A stretch of 64,000 nucleotides of DNA from Axinella damicornis (lineage: Eukaryota; Porifera; Demospongiae; Axinellida; Axinellidae). This document shows, piece after piece, positions 32,559 through 42,911 of the stretch (position 1 is its first letter; every line of letters begins with the position of its first letter). The DNA lies in the NCBI GenBank assembly GCA_963931865.1, contig OZ007507.1, positions 1,560,913 through 1,624,912 on the forward strand, in the 5' to 3' direction. A model generated the notes under the pieces. The model saw only the letters and a list, made by a program, of their open reading frames with translations, was not told the DNA's origin and searched no databases. Made by a program: the position numbers and the translations under genes.

Positions 32559-35500
32559 CTATGGTTTGATGATTGCCCTCAAGCTGCGGGCATTAGTGAT
32601 GAGTTTCAGTGCATCTGCTACTGTCCTGGACTGCCCACTGGCTAGCACCACTGCCAGAGGTATGACCTGTAGAATTCAGGAACAATGTAAGTTACTATAC
32701 AAACAAACAAACAAACAAACAGGAATGTGGACAATTGTGATCCTACCATATTCTGCTGTGTGGCTGCTCTTATGTGGGATGACACTGGCTGGGCTGCATA
32801 CTGCAGGGAAAGTTGAAACGGGAGGTAGCTATGGGTATGTATGCTACAGCACAACAGAGTATGGACTATAGATAGGTCACAGGTGGATGGGCAATTATGC
32901 TGCAAACAAATGGCAAAGCCATGTACTGCCATTACAGTTATCAGAGCAGATACAATATCACCCACCTTCTCACCATCATCGTCTCTGTAGATCGCCCTGA
33001 GTAGTGCAGCTCTAGCCTTCTCCTCTGCCGCCCCACTCAACTCAGAGATAATATCAACTGAGCGATGGAATAGCTACACGATATGAACAAAGTAATCCCA
33101 ACCAGACCATTAACATGTGTATGAATTCGGTATCCATGACAACTCACTTTGTCGTTGGCAACGGTGAGGTTGATCATAGTGTTTCCATATACCCTTCCCT
33201 TCAGCACGTTGGCACCGGTTGATACTGCATTCACTATCAGCTTCAGTGCAAAGCCACCAAACAGAGGCTCTGTAACAGGAGGTGAGATAAAGGTAACCAC
33301 CCCTCAACGAAATCCCTAAAACATAGTCAATTGCTGGATGCTTGTCTTGAGAATCAGACGCTACTATAGCAAGTCAAAGTCGTATCTTCCTCTCCTCTGG
33401 GAACGAAGCAGAGAGAATAGTCTTGGAATGTGATAGGAATAGTCTTGGAATGTGATAGGAATAGTCTTGGAATGTGATAGGAATAGCCTTGGAATGTGAT
33501 AGGAATAGTCTTGGAATGTGATAGGAATAGTCTTGGAATGTGATAGGAATAGTCTTGGAATGTGATAGGAATGGTCTTGGAATGTGATAGGAATGGTCTA
33601 GGAATGACGCTGACTTCATACCTTTTCCACAAACTCTGAAGTGGGGCAAGCTCACAAACACTGTTGTCTGGTACCTGTAGCCAGATATAATGACTGTCAT
33701 TCAGCATGCAAAAGCTTGAGAGAGCTGCATATATACAGCTTGAGGTAACTAGCCTTCTATCAAGGATGCTGTGGAAGTGTTCAGGTTGAGCATCTCTGCT
33801 GTTGTTGCAATCAGAGAGAACCAGCAGCCCACACTTTGCTGGAGTTGACAGAACTCTGTAGAATGTGAGTAAGAGAACAGGAGGCAAACATATCACCATG
33901 GACGCAGAGAGAGCCTTGCATCAATTTGATAGGCCGTATGTGTTCCTTCTAGGATGGCTAAGGGGGAGCAGTAATTACTAACTTGTCCATGATAGCTTGC
34001 AGCTGGCTACGCTCCTCCAGGGAGCACAAGCAGATGACAGCATCATGGCTGCTCAGGTTGGGAAGAAGATCTGCCTCAAAGTGAGAGGTGGAGATACGAA
34101 ACAACCTACCCTTGCCATAAATATCACCTATGTGAGGAGTGAGCAGTGAGGAGTGAGCAGCGAAGGGAGAGGTAGTGAGTAAGGCCTCACTGGTAGAGAG
34201 GGGGTTTAGGTTGGGGCTTGTAACAGACCTTCCTGGTTACCACATGTCTTCCATCCTCCAAGCACAAAGCCTCTGACTTCATCGAGAGCTGCACCATAAG
34301 TGTCCACCATCTCAGAGCTGTCTATTAACCTGTAGACAAATGCATGGGAGATCTCGTTGGTTTTGGAAAGAGTTCATAACAATTTGGCTCCAGGGCTTTT
34401 ACCCTAGAATTCCAAATGTACTTGCTCCGATGTAGTAGAGATGCCCATCGGGATGACTCAGACAGCTGGCAGCTAGGTTTAACAGGGCGGCTACTCCTTC
34501 TGCAGGCCTGGGAAGGAAGGGAGGGGAAGGTGGCAGTATATAGTTACACCATCTAATTCCCTGATCTGCATACGGGACATGAAGGTAAGCCAGTGTGTAT
34601 AGGTCTGAGATGTGAGACCTGTCCAAGTCCAACCTACCATGCATGTACATCTACAATCTGAAGACTAGATCATGGTATGTAACCTGGAGATACGACTGTG
34701 ACTCACCTGTATGCATTCTGGTAGACAGCTGCAAACATATCAACTATGCCTGCAACATCCTGGGATCCTCTGCTCAGAGAGTGTTGAAATTTTGACGCTC
34801 CATCTCCAACCTTGGTGTCTGCACAGCTGTTCACCTGGAGAGCATCTCCTCGAACCGAGTGATCAGAGTTTGCTAGACCACCAATACCGGCCACTGGGGC
34901 AGCTGCCTGTACAAACTGTTCCAAGGGGATCCTAAATGCTCTAGAGAGGGCAGTGATGAAGATTGTGTCCAGCAGGATTGCTGTCATTGAGCCACCCTTC
35001 ATGCGAGAGGATCCTGAAGTGATGAATGGTTGGTCACTATAAATAGAGCTGCAGGTGGCAAGTGTGAACTGTCTACATCTGTATTTTAGACTTTCAGCCA
35101 GGGTAGAACTTCAGTTCTGAGAAACTGAATTCCATCCTAGTTACAAGTTATTATTTATTTGGGATGGTTTGAGTAATGATTTCAAATGGATTGACCACCA
35201 AAACTATAGCGTTATGCACAGTGATGCAATGTGTACAGATGTACCAGTGATTGGTTCTGGTCCTACAACAGGGTTGAGGATCACTGCCCTGTCGGACTTC
35301 AATGACAGCTGCTCCAGCTCTAGAAATGTCTGGATGGAATGCATGTGCAGTGCCAGATTATCATCCATGCAAGTGGCTGATGAATATGCATTGAGGTGTG
35401 TGTGACCTACATCTTTGCAGGTCTTGTGCCACTTCTCAATGGGCGTGTCCCTAGCCAGGGTAACAGGGTTAAACCCCACAAGCACCGTGGTGCAGTTTGG

Positions 35501-38317
35501 CTGGTGCATGGCGTAGTCTACCTGGCCAGCCACGTAAGGGGCTGAAAGCCCACAGGTTATGCCAAAGAACTGAAAAGAAAACCATTTTGTGCAAATTAGA
35601 ACATAGATTCATAGAAATTGTTTCTAGGAAGACAGATTGGTCATACCATGACTTCTTTAGCTCCTGTTGTGAGAGATTTCAAATCCTCAGCACCTGGTAA
35701 GGTGAACAATACTTAGTCAATGCACGTGGTGTACAGCAAGGGTGACATGCAAACATGCTGACTCTGTGACCCTAAAGTTAACTGGTTAACCGTGCTATCA
35801 TTTACCACTGGATAGCTTGCTTACCGAGTGGTGGGTCATCCTCTGGAAGTTCGTTGCTAATTATGAGTGACTCATCTCCTCCCGAGATGAGGTAACGAAA
35901 GCACGGCTCTCTCCCTGCCTGGCAGAGGAGTCTGTTATAAGCACGGCTGCACAACCAAGCCTGTGAGGTGGGATAACACACATACTAACACGGCATTGAA
36001 AGATTGACTTTTCCAGACACTCAAGTTGCCATAGTAACCTTAATGATAGGGTAGCACGCTATACTTACAATTGCAACAGAGAATGTGACTCATGTAGTGA
36101 CCCTATACACTGGTGCTTATCTCAAAAAGTGTGGAAGTTACCGGGTCATCATGCACAATGTGGTCCTGCAGCTGCTTGGACAGTCATGGAGATTGTGAGC
36201 TGGTTATGTGCAATACTTATGTAAGTGACCACCTGTAGTGCAAGTACTTTTTAATGCACCTCTTGTACACAATCCACGAGGGAATCTCACGTACTATTCT
36301 TCCACTTGTGCCACTGCCACTGAAGACAACCACCTGCAGGTGTGTACATTAGGAAGAGGCTCAGATCAGTACACCATTGTGGATGCATCCGTTAGAAGTG
36401 GCTATTGGTCCGGCAGGAAGAGTGGTTGGGTTTAGGGGTTATAGATAAGGTTAGAGTTTGGATTATTGGGTTTGGTGGTGGCTACATTGTGTCAGCATTG
36501 CTGGACCAATAGCCACATCATTACAATTGACATGATCCTCACTTACATTGTTGGCACCATGGAGATGGTTCTCCTGCAAAATGAGATGGTGTAACAAATC
36601 TTCAGTACAGAGCCAACGTACAGCTTGCCAGTGAGTACACTGCCGAGTGAGATCATCCTCATTCCCATACTGAGAATGGCTTGGGAACAAGGCCAGAGTA
36701 TGACTTACATTAAGCAGCATGGCAGCCTTGTCAGCAATGTGGTCAATCCTCTCAAGTATTTTTCCATCGCTGATGCTGGGGTGAGCCCCCCACCCAGCAA
36801 ACAGCTGAGCATCACTCTGCCTGAGAAGACGAACTATACCCTGTTGTGTGTGCATGGTGGAATGATACAGTGAAGATCACGTACATATGGCTGATTAATA
36901 GGGTCATTCCCAGACCACCTCCAGTATTGGTTGCTTGCAGAGTACAAATGAACAGGGAAGTCTAACATACTCTATGGCGTGCATAGCATCAATGGTGGAC
37001 ACGAACTCAGGGGACGAAATGGACTGGACCGGACAGGACAGCAACCAGACCCTAACCATTAGGCTACATCTCCCTACGGGTTAGGGTCAGGTTGCAATCC
37101 AGTCTGATCGATCCATTCGGGGAGACCCATGAACAACCTGGAGAATAGACGTCGTGCGTTTGAAGTCATAGCTGTAAATCTACCCGGTATTCCAATCCAT
37201 TGCAATAGTGGCAAAAAGAGGTGTGTTCTATTGTGAGTCTATAAGTACATAGTCTCGGAACCAGACCCTTTGCACGGGGAGGAGAACGGGTCTGGGCACC
37301 ATCTTACATTCAAGTTGTCCCCAGGTCGGAATGTTGACCCACGAATCAGAAGCGTTGATTGTGAATGACGTCAGGGAAATGATTTTTCTCCAGGGTTTCA
37401 GTGTCGCCAGCGATTAGACACGGCAAATCGCTGTGCTGTACAGCATTACCCGCCAGTGTCAGACAAAAGTCGAGGAGAGCAACGAGTAGGTCGACTGTGA
37501 TCGTACGCGTGATATCACAGTTGATCGCTAATTACCCACGCATAAACGGCGTGTCCGTTACCTATACTTCTTCCTGCTGGACCAACGTCGTTTTCTGTAT
37601 TGCATTCCGTGAGGATAACTCGAATGTAGGCACGTGCTCAGACCCTGTGCGAAGGGTCTGGTTGCGAGATTAGCAGCTACATTGTACATAGCGATGTCAA
37701 TTCACTGCTAAGTAGATAGCATACCTGCTACTTTCAGGCTGATCTGTACGCAGATTGCGAGGGAAAAAACTCCGTTCTTAGGGGGGAGGAGATATGAGTG
37801 GATGGGACAACTACAGAAAACGATGTTGGTCCAGCAGGAAGAAGTATAGGTAACGGACACGCCTTTGCATTCAGCACCTGAACTGGCCTTAATATACCCT
37901 AACCCATCGCCCTACTTCCTGCCGGACCAATACCCACTTTGTACAGAAAAATATGGTTGCCCCACAAGACTAACACTAATGTTAGGAGACCTGAAAGTCC
38001 AATACTTATTATGGCAGGGAATGCTATCTAACGGCAAACAGCACGCGTAAATGCAGCCTGCACGCGATGCATAGTGGCGCGGGCGTGGCTGCTAGCCTAT
38101 GCATATCGCATTGCATTGATGCCATGGCATCAATGCAATGCGATATGCATAGGCTAGCAGCCACGCCCCCTAACTTCCTAGTACTCCACGCGTAACGCCA
38201 TTTCAGTACTTGCGCATTTATTTTTACACTCACCACGGCATCAGCTGCGTCGATATTCAAAGTCAGCTCGTTAGGAAGCTCTGTAATCCTAGTCCTTGTA
38301 GCAGCCATCTTTTGCAA
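32559..38317 (-). CDS. GCKR: glucokinase regulatory protein-like (SIS-domain) protein
   Basis: Exons (minus): 38317-38234, 36840-36709, 36573-36547, 36333-36295, 35960-35825, 35693-35647, 35569-35411, 35329-35245, 35013-34707, 34507-34403, 34329-34241, 34127-33983, 33855 to about 33640, 33269-33148, 33073-32966 and 32666-32559. Phases agree throughout except the 3' end of the exon starting at 33855. About 640 aa, close to vertebrate GKRP. Hallmarks: VVVFSGSGTSGRI (first SIS sugar-phosphate loop), FRYLISGGDESLI, GLSAPYVAG, VLVGFNPVTLAR, ITGSSRMKGGS, IVNAVSTGAN and LLRAIYRDDD, in GKRP order with the C-terminal helical cap. GKRP inhibits glucokinase in a fructose-phosphate-dependent way; whether that holds here is inference. 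Alternative: a MurQ-like sugar-phosphate sensor. Confidence 0.92.
33415..33606. repeat. 22-bp intronic minisatellite, about 9 copies
   Basis: Units of GGAATGTGATAGGAATAGTC followed by TT, nearly identical, inside the GKRP-like gene between the exons at 33855 and 33269. It blurs where the upstream exon ends. Confidence 0.95.
37250..37672. mobile_element. 423-bp TAGTCTCGG-family element
   Basis: Starts TAGTCTCGGAACCAGACCC and ends with the diverged inverse. The interior is homologous to the elements at 49226-49590 and 57099-57441. Flanking 9-mers match at only 5 of 9, suggesting an old insertion. It lies in intron 1 of the GKRP-like gene. Confidence 0.75.
38081..38168. repeat. 88-bp perfect palindrome
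   Basis: Every base of 38081-38124 pairs with 38125-38168, with no loop; the centre is GCCATGGC. It is in intron 1 of the GKRP-like gene, 66 bp from exon 1. Confidence 0.97.
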
Positions 38318-38912
38318 CGGAGTTTCTAATTATGCAGATAGAAAATAAGTATTTCGTATGTATTTTGTGTTAGTTACGTGCAGTGCAGTGTGCTGTATTT
38401 TATGTTTGTGTTGTGCATTTGTGTATGCTGTGTATTTGTGTGTGCTGTGTATTTGTGTGTGTTTTGTGTTTTGAGCTTGATCTTATTTGATCACTGAGGT
38501 CAGTCTCAGTGAGGTGAGAAAACTACTCGTCTGAGCTCCACGCTGAACTGGAGTCAGCTGGGGCAGTGATGGACATAACAGTTACTTGGAGGATGATGAA
38601 TGTTGCCTGTCTGATGACTAGCCACCTCGGTGGTCATGTCTGGAGATGACAGTGCAAGTCCTCTGACTCCAATCTGCGCACTTCAAACGTTTAAAGGCAC
38701 AGGACAATATTTCTCACCCTGATGGTGTCTGAGCAGGGGTTAACCCTGTGAAATCAGTGTGGTATGGGTGTGGCTTACCCCGGAAACGAAACGCAGAAAA
38801 ATCAGGGAACTAAATACGGTCGCGGTTCCAGGCGGGCCCCCACCCCACCCAGCTTGGAACGAAATTAGGAATGTAGGATCTGCGAACCAGGCGGAGCGAT
38901 CGTACAATCTGG
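38318..38912. promoter_or_regulatory. candidate bidirectional promoter between GKRP-like and TMEM97
   Basis: About 600 bp between two divergent start codons. It contains TGTGTATTTGTGTGTGCTGT repeats near 38400-38465 and a G/C-rich stretch near 38830-38860. No TATA box is obvious. Shared promoter use is inference from the head-to-head layout. Confidence 0.4.
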
Positions 38913-40655
38913 ATGGCTTCCATACTGCGAAGACCGTTGGACCTGTTCATTGTTTCTGTCTTCTTTGTCTTCCTCTTCATAGCACTGACCATTGGTGAGA
39001 CACGAGGAGTTTTTCCATGCTTCTATCACATGCATGCAGACTTTCGTGTTAGTTTACAGAGACCGGCCTGCCCCTTAGGGTCTTCCGCAGGAGCTTTATC
39101 CTTTCTGCAGACAGTATCAGAGCACTATAGCTACTCGCTATTTCTATGAACCTCAATTTCTGAGACCATGGGTATTTCATGGAACGGAACACTTGGACAA
39201 CATTATGTAATTTCAACTCGCTTCCATTTTGTGAATAGCTAGCCATACCCTTTCCGATCATGGATGGATTATTGCTATGCTGATACAGTTTGAGTTTAGA
39301 CTGTGAGCAATACTGTTGGGTTACCGTATAGCATGTTACTTCATGGCTCACCACCAAGTCGTGAACTATGAAATTTGAATTTTATGATCGTCCTGTACCA
39401 CCTCCCTTTTCCACCCATCATGCATTGTGAAGACTGGACTCAGTCCATATATGGCTCCGTCCTTGCACTTGAGGATCTGGAGTTTGGGTGGTGGCCTCCG
39501 CCTATCGTCCTGCACTACTACGCCTGGTGGTGTGAGACGGTTGACCCGCTGGTGGGACACAACCCAATGTGGTAAGGCTGCTCAATTAACCCCTAGCCTT
39601 AGCTGCCTTACCCCACTTCTTACAGCATTAATTATTGTGGGGTGATCAGGTCCAGAAATGATTCAATATATAGCCTTGTTCCCAGCCTTCTCACCCCAGT
39701 GTTTGTCGCTTGCAGTACTAACCCCGTGTTAGTACTGCAAGCTACAAATGCTGGGACGAGAACGAGGCTAGTTTCAATAACCAACGAATCTAGTGAGGAG
39801 CTAACCTAGAGTGGCTGCATGCGACATGCTATCCCAACGTCCTCCCTCCACTATATTCCGTTTCTACATAATATGCATTATGCACAGCAGACGGTGGTTA
39901 GCCTCGTTCCCAGTCCTAATGGCCTGGGAACGAGGCTAGACAGTTGTAGGTTGAAAGGTTGGAACATACTACCTTATGCCAACTGTCGCTGTATAGCGCA
40001 GTCACCATGCCAAATAAATTGAGTAGCTAGAGTACAAGTGGACAGTTCCTTTTGTTCAGCTGCCGTTCAGCCCCATGTTCCTTTGCCTTGCACATGCTGA
40101 CATAAACGCATGCAGCCACTCTATATAGATACCAGCAAAAACGAATATGTATGATGTAACGTACAGCCTAACGGTGCATTTTAACCTCTCAGGAGCTGCA
40201 TTTAGGTTGATCGGCCATGGTATTATCCTCACTGCAGGTATGAAACAATGGCATCGTTCAGTCCATTCATCTATGCTCCATTCTACATGGTAGCCATTTA
40301 TGCCTTTGTCTTTGAAAAGGAGTGGATCCGGGCCCCAGGTACGTCCCTAGCCTTGTTCCCAGGCTGTAGAAATGGAGAAACAGCCTGGGAACGAGGCACC
40401 TTACTGCATTTGATCAAGTCTCCTTCTCCTCCAAATGCAGCCTTGATGTGGGGGTGGGGTCTCTTACTGTCCATGGTGGTGATTTTACGAGAGGAGTTCT
40501 TCGGAAAGTATGCCACCAAAGACCCGTTCCTCTTCAGCCTGGCCTATGGGGGATACATGCTGATGCCCCTGCTCGTTATGCTAAGAGTAGCAAGGACACC
40601 TGTGTTTGGCACCAGCTCCACCAGGAAAACTGAAACCAAAACTAAGAGGGATTGA
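38913..40655 (+). CDS. TMEM97: TMEM97 (sigma-2 receptor family, EXPERA domain)
   Basis: Exons 38913-38994, 39433-39571, 40238-40338 and 40441-40655 join in phase to about 178 aa, matching the family's about 176. It is an ER/lysosome membrane protein of sterol handling in vertebrates, with four helices. Seen: helix 1 (FIVSVFFVFLFIALTI) ending in the conserved Asp of the ligand site (TIDWTQ), ETVDPLVGHNPMW, a second helix into FYMVAIYAFVFEKEWIRAP, a third (LLLSMVVILREEF) and a fourth (YGGYMLMPLLVMLRV), then a basic tail ending TKTKRD that may be an ER-retention-like lysine tail. The family Glu at about human position 73 aligns with Ser here by eye. Intron 3 is only 102 bp and contains a palindromic mini-element. 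Confidence 0.92.
39669..39774. mobile_element. TAGCCTTG/CGAGGCTA palindromic element
   Basis: Left arm TATAGCCTTGTTCCCAGCC and right arm ACGAGAACGAGGCTAG flank an inner inverted pair (TTGCAGTACTAAC / GTTAGTACTGCAAG). It lies in TMEM97 intron 2. Confidence 0.7.
39899..39938. mobile_element. 40-bp palindromic mini-element
   Basis: TAGCCTCGTTCCCAGTCC...GGGAACGAGGCTA in TMEM97 intron 2. Flanks match at 7 of 9 bases, consistent with a worn target duplication. Confidence 0.75.
40347..40397. mobile_element. mini-element filling half of a 102-bp intron
   Basis: CTAGCCTTGTTCCCAGGC ... GCCTGGGAACGAGGC lies entirely in TMEM97 intron 3 (40339-40440), starting within 10 bases of the donor. Related palindromes follow the gene at 40727-40763 and 40833-40877. 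Confidence 0.78.
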
Positions 40656-40899
40656 TCTGTCAGGATTCGTATCAGTCTCTAGCTGGTACTTTTGAAGAAG
40701 CTATTGACAAGATGGATTTTAGACATAGCCTCGTTCCCAGGCCACTCCCATGTGGCCTGGGAATTAATGGTGGGAGGAGCTTGAGTGATGGCATATACAT
40801 ATGTACATGCATATGCATGGCTGGAACAGTATGCCTCATTCCCAGGCCACTCCCATGTGGCCTGGGAATGAGGCTAGTTTAAAGTTAATGGTGGGAGGA

Positions 40900-41631
40900 G
40901 CTATACATGCATGCCTGGAACGGTATTGCTTCATGATCAAGCAGGAAGAATCAGTTGGCGTTTTCTAAATCCCTCGCTATAGTCCCACCCTACTACACCT
41001 AATCCTCAACCATCTGTCACTTCCACATGATGGAGTCGGTGTGATCAGAGCTGCATGGGCCAGGTAAGGAATGGACCCTCATTCTCCCATGCACCACGAT
41101 CACTAGGAGCAGGTGCAGGGTGGGCGTTAATCAGATGATAGTTTTGAGTATGCACGAGAGGTACTCAGTCACATAGACTATAGATGGCACCCACATTTAT
41201 CTGTTGGTCCAGCACATCAGCAAATTACCATTGCTGGTAAGACAACCACAAGTTGAAGTTGATGTAAAAAACCAAAACAAAGAACAATGTATGGCACCGT
41301 AGGACCCCTTTTCGAATCAAATTGTTGGAAACACATTGCACGTTATATATATACACACATCAGAAACAATCGGAATAACTGACGCTACTTTGAAAAGATT
41401 CTGATTGAGGTTCATGATAGCGGCATGAATCAATATAAGCAAGATTGCGATTGAAAATGTCACTGAGTGATACAGATAGTTGGGGAGTCAATAAACATTG
41501 ATTTGCTGGTGTCAGTGTCAGACTTGATTGATCAGAAATAGTAGCATCGCATTGGGATATATGATAAGAGTAACCTAAGTCAACACTAGCATAGCACTGG
41601 GCAACGATAAGAGCAACTTAAGTCAACGTTG
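40900..41631. other. intergenic
   Basis: No exon or clear repeat after the mini-elements downstream of TMEM97. The sequence is AT-rich and unremarkable. Confidence 0.5.
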
Positions 41632-41890
41632 TCAGGACAGCTCCTCCTCCTCCACAGCCATGCTTGGTTTGGTGATCCTGATTCCGTGAGGTCCCTGCAC
41701 AGAAACAAGACATGCCGTGCCTGTAGTCAGAGGGGGGATTCACAGGAGAGAGCGGACCGAGGCTATGGTGGTATAACTGAAGAAATGAATTGCCTACCAA
41801 TTCCGTTTTCAGGTCAAGTTCCTTGGCGATTTCCTCTGCACATGCAATCTCCTCTGGTTCCACACAGGCTGGGAGGACCAGCTCTGGCAT
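41632..41890 (-). CDS. small unknown protein, possibly the 3' end of a longer gene
   Basis: Exons 41890-41798 and 41694-41632 join in phase 0. They read MPELVLPACVEPEEIACAEE..., then GPHGIRITKPSMAVEEEELS and a stop, 51 aa from that Met. The frame is open upstream of the Met to a possible acceptor near 41912, so more N-terminal exons may exist further right. None was recognised before 42500. Conserved-looking codon use and clean splice sites argue for a real gene, but the family is not recognised. Confidence 0.4.
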
Positions 41891-42482
41891 GTCCGTGTTT
41901 GACTTGAAGGTGCTGTGTTGCACAGTGGTATAGAGGAGGGGGAGCAGGGGGAAGGTCAAGAGCTACCAAGAGTTGAGGTTGTGTCCAGTTAAACTTTCAC
42001 CGTAATAACTCCCAAACAATAATATAGCCCACTGCACTGACTTTGCACAAAATCTACTTGCTTAACCAATTAACGTGTTCTTGAGTAGAATTTTAACAGC
42101 TTACACCAAAACTTGGTACTCACACAGCAGCGTATCTGAGTAGCTGAGGTCACCATGCAGCCAGCTAGGTGCTATGAGCCATGCACCACGTGTCACCAGG
42201 ATTTTAATGAACTTTATTGGCAAATCGTTTACAGGCTAATTCTCGTTCCAATCTGAATTGAAAAATTGAGCTCTAATTAGTTTGGTTTGCCTGCTTAGCT
42301 ATAGAAGAGCAGATGAAGCATACCTCTAACTAAATGTGTATGTGACCTTTGACCCCTTGGAAGCACTTCAACAGGTTACGAAGCAACTTTAGACTAGACA
42401 ACCCATCACAGCTTTAGTGTTAGCTGGCACATGAGTAATGTCGCAGGTGGAGCTCAGAACTTGCAAAACCACAAGTCTTTTT

Positions 42483-42506
42483 GTCTCGGTGCCGAAGCAC
42501 CGAGAC
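42483..42506. repeat. 24-bp palindrome GTCTCGGTGCCG, copy 1
   Basis: Perfect hairpin. The same hairpin sits at 54342-54365. It directly abuts the left direct repeat of the 42516 element. Confidence 0.8.
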
Positions 42507-42515
42507 AGTGCTGGG

Positions 42516-42902
42516 TAGCCTCGTACCCAGTCCCACGCTCAGCTTTCCGTCGCTTGCAGTACGGTAAAGCAGGGAGGGCCTGGTACGTTTCCTCACATGA
42601 GCATGACGTAATCAAAAATTGGCAGAACGAAGATGCTACGTTTTGCGTGTTATTCAGCCATCTACACGTTCAACGCTCGGTGAGTATGACAGTCGCCCCC
42701 GCTAGCTAGATACGTGTGGTATGTTACCTGGTACCTTGGCTCTTCTTGCTGTTCTGAGACACACTACACCCACGTTAAACTTCCGGTCTTTCTACCCCTT
42801 TCTACCCTTGACGTCACTCACGTGAGGAAATGTACCAGGCCCTCCCCGCTTTACCGTACTGCAAGTGACGGAAAGCTGGGCGTGGGACTGGGAACGAGGC
42901 TA
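42516..42902. mobile_element. 387-bp member of the TAGCCTCG family, exact 9-bp duplication
   Basis: About 86-bp inverted ends starting TAGCCTCGTACCCAGTCCC, with exact flanking AGTGCTGGG (42507-42515 and 42903-42911). The interior of about 210 bp has no convincing open frame. It is the best-preserved long member and may show what the tiny palindromes derive from. Confidence 0.92.
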
Positions 42903-42911
42903 AGTGCTGGG

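Noticed and set aside
40727..40877. Two extra palindromes after TMEM97 as exact insertions
   Set aside because: Arms are clear, but no flanking direct repeats were found and one copy is truncated; mentioned only in passing.
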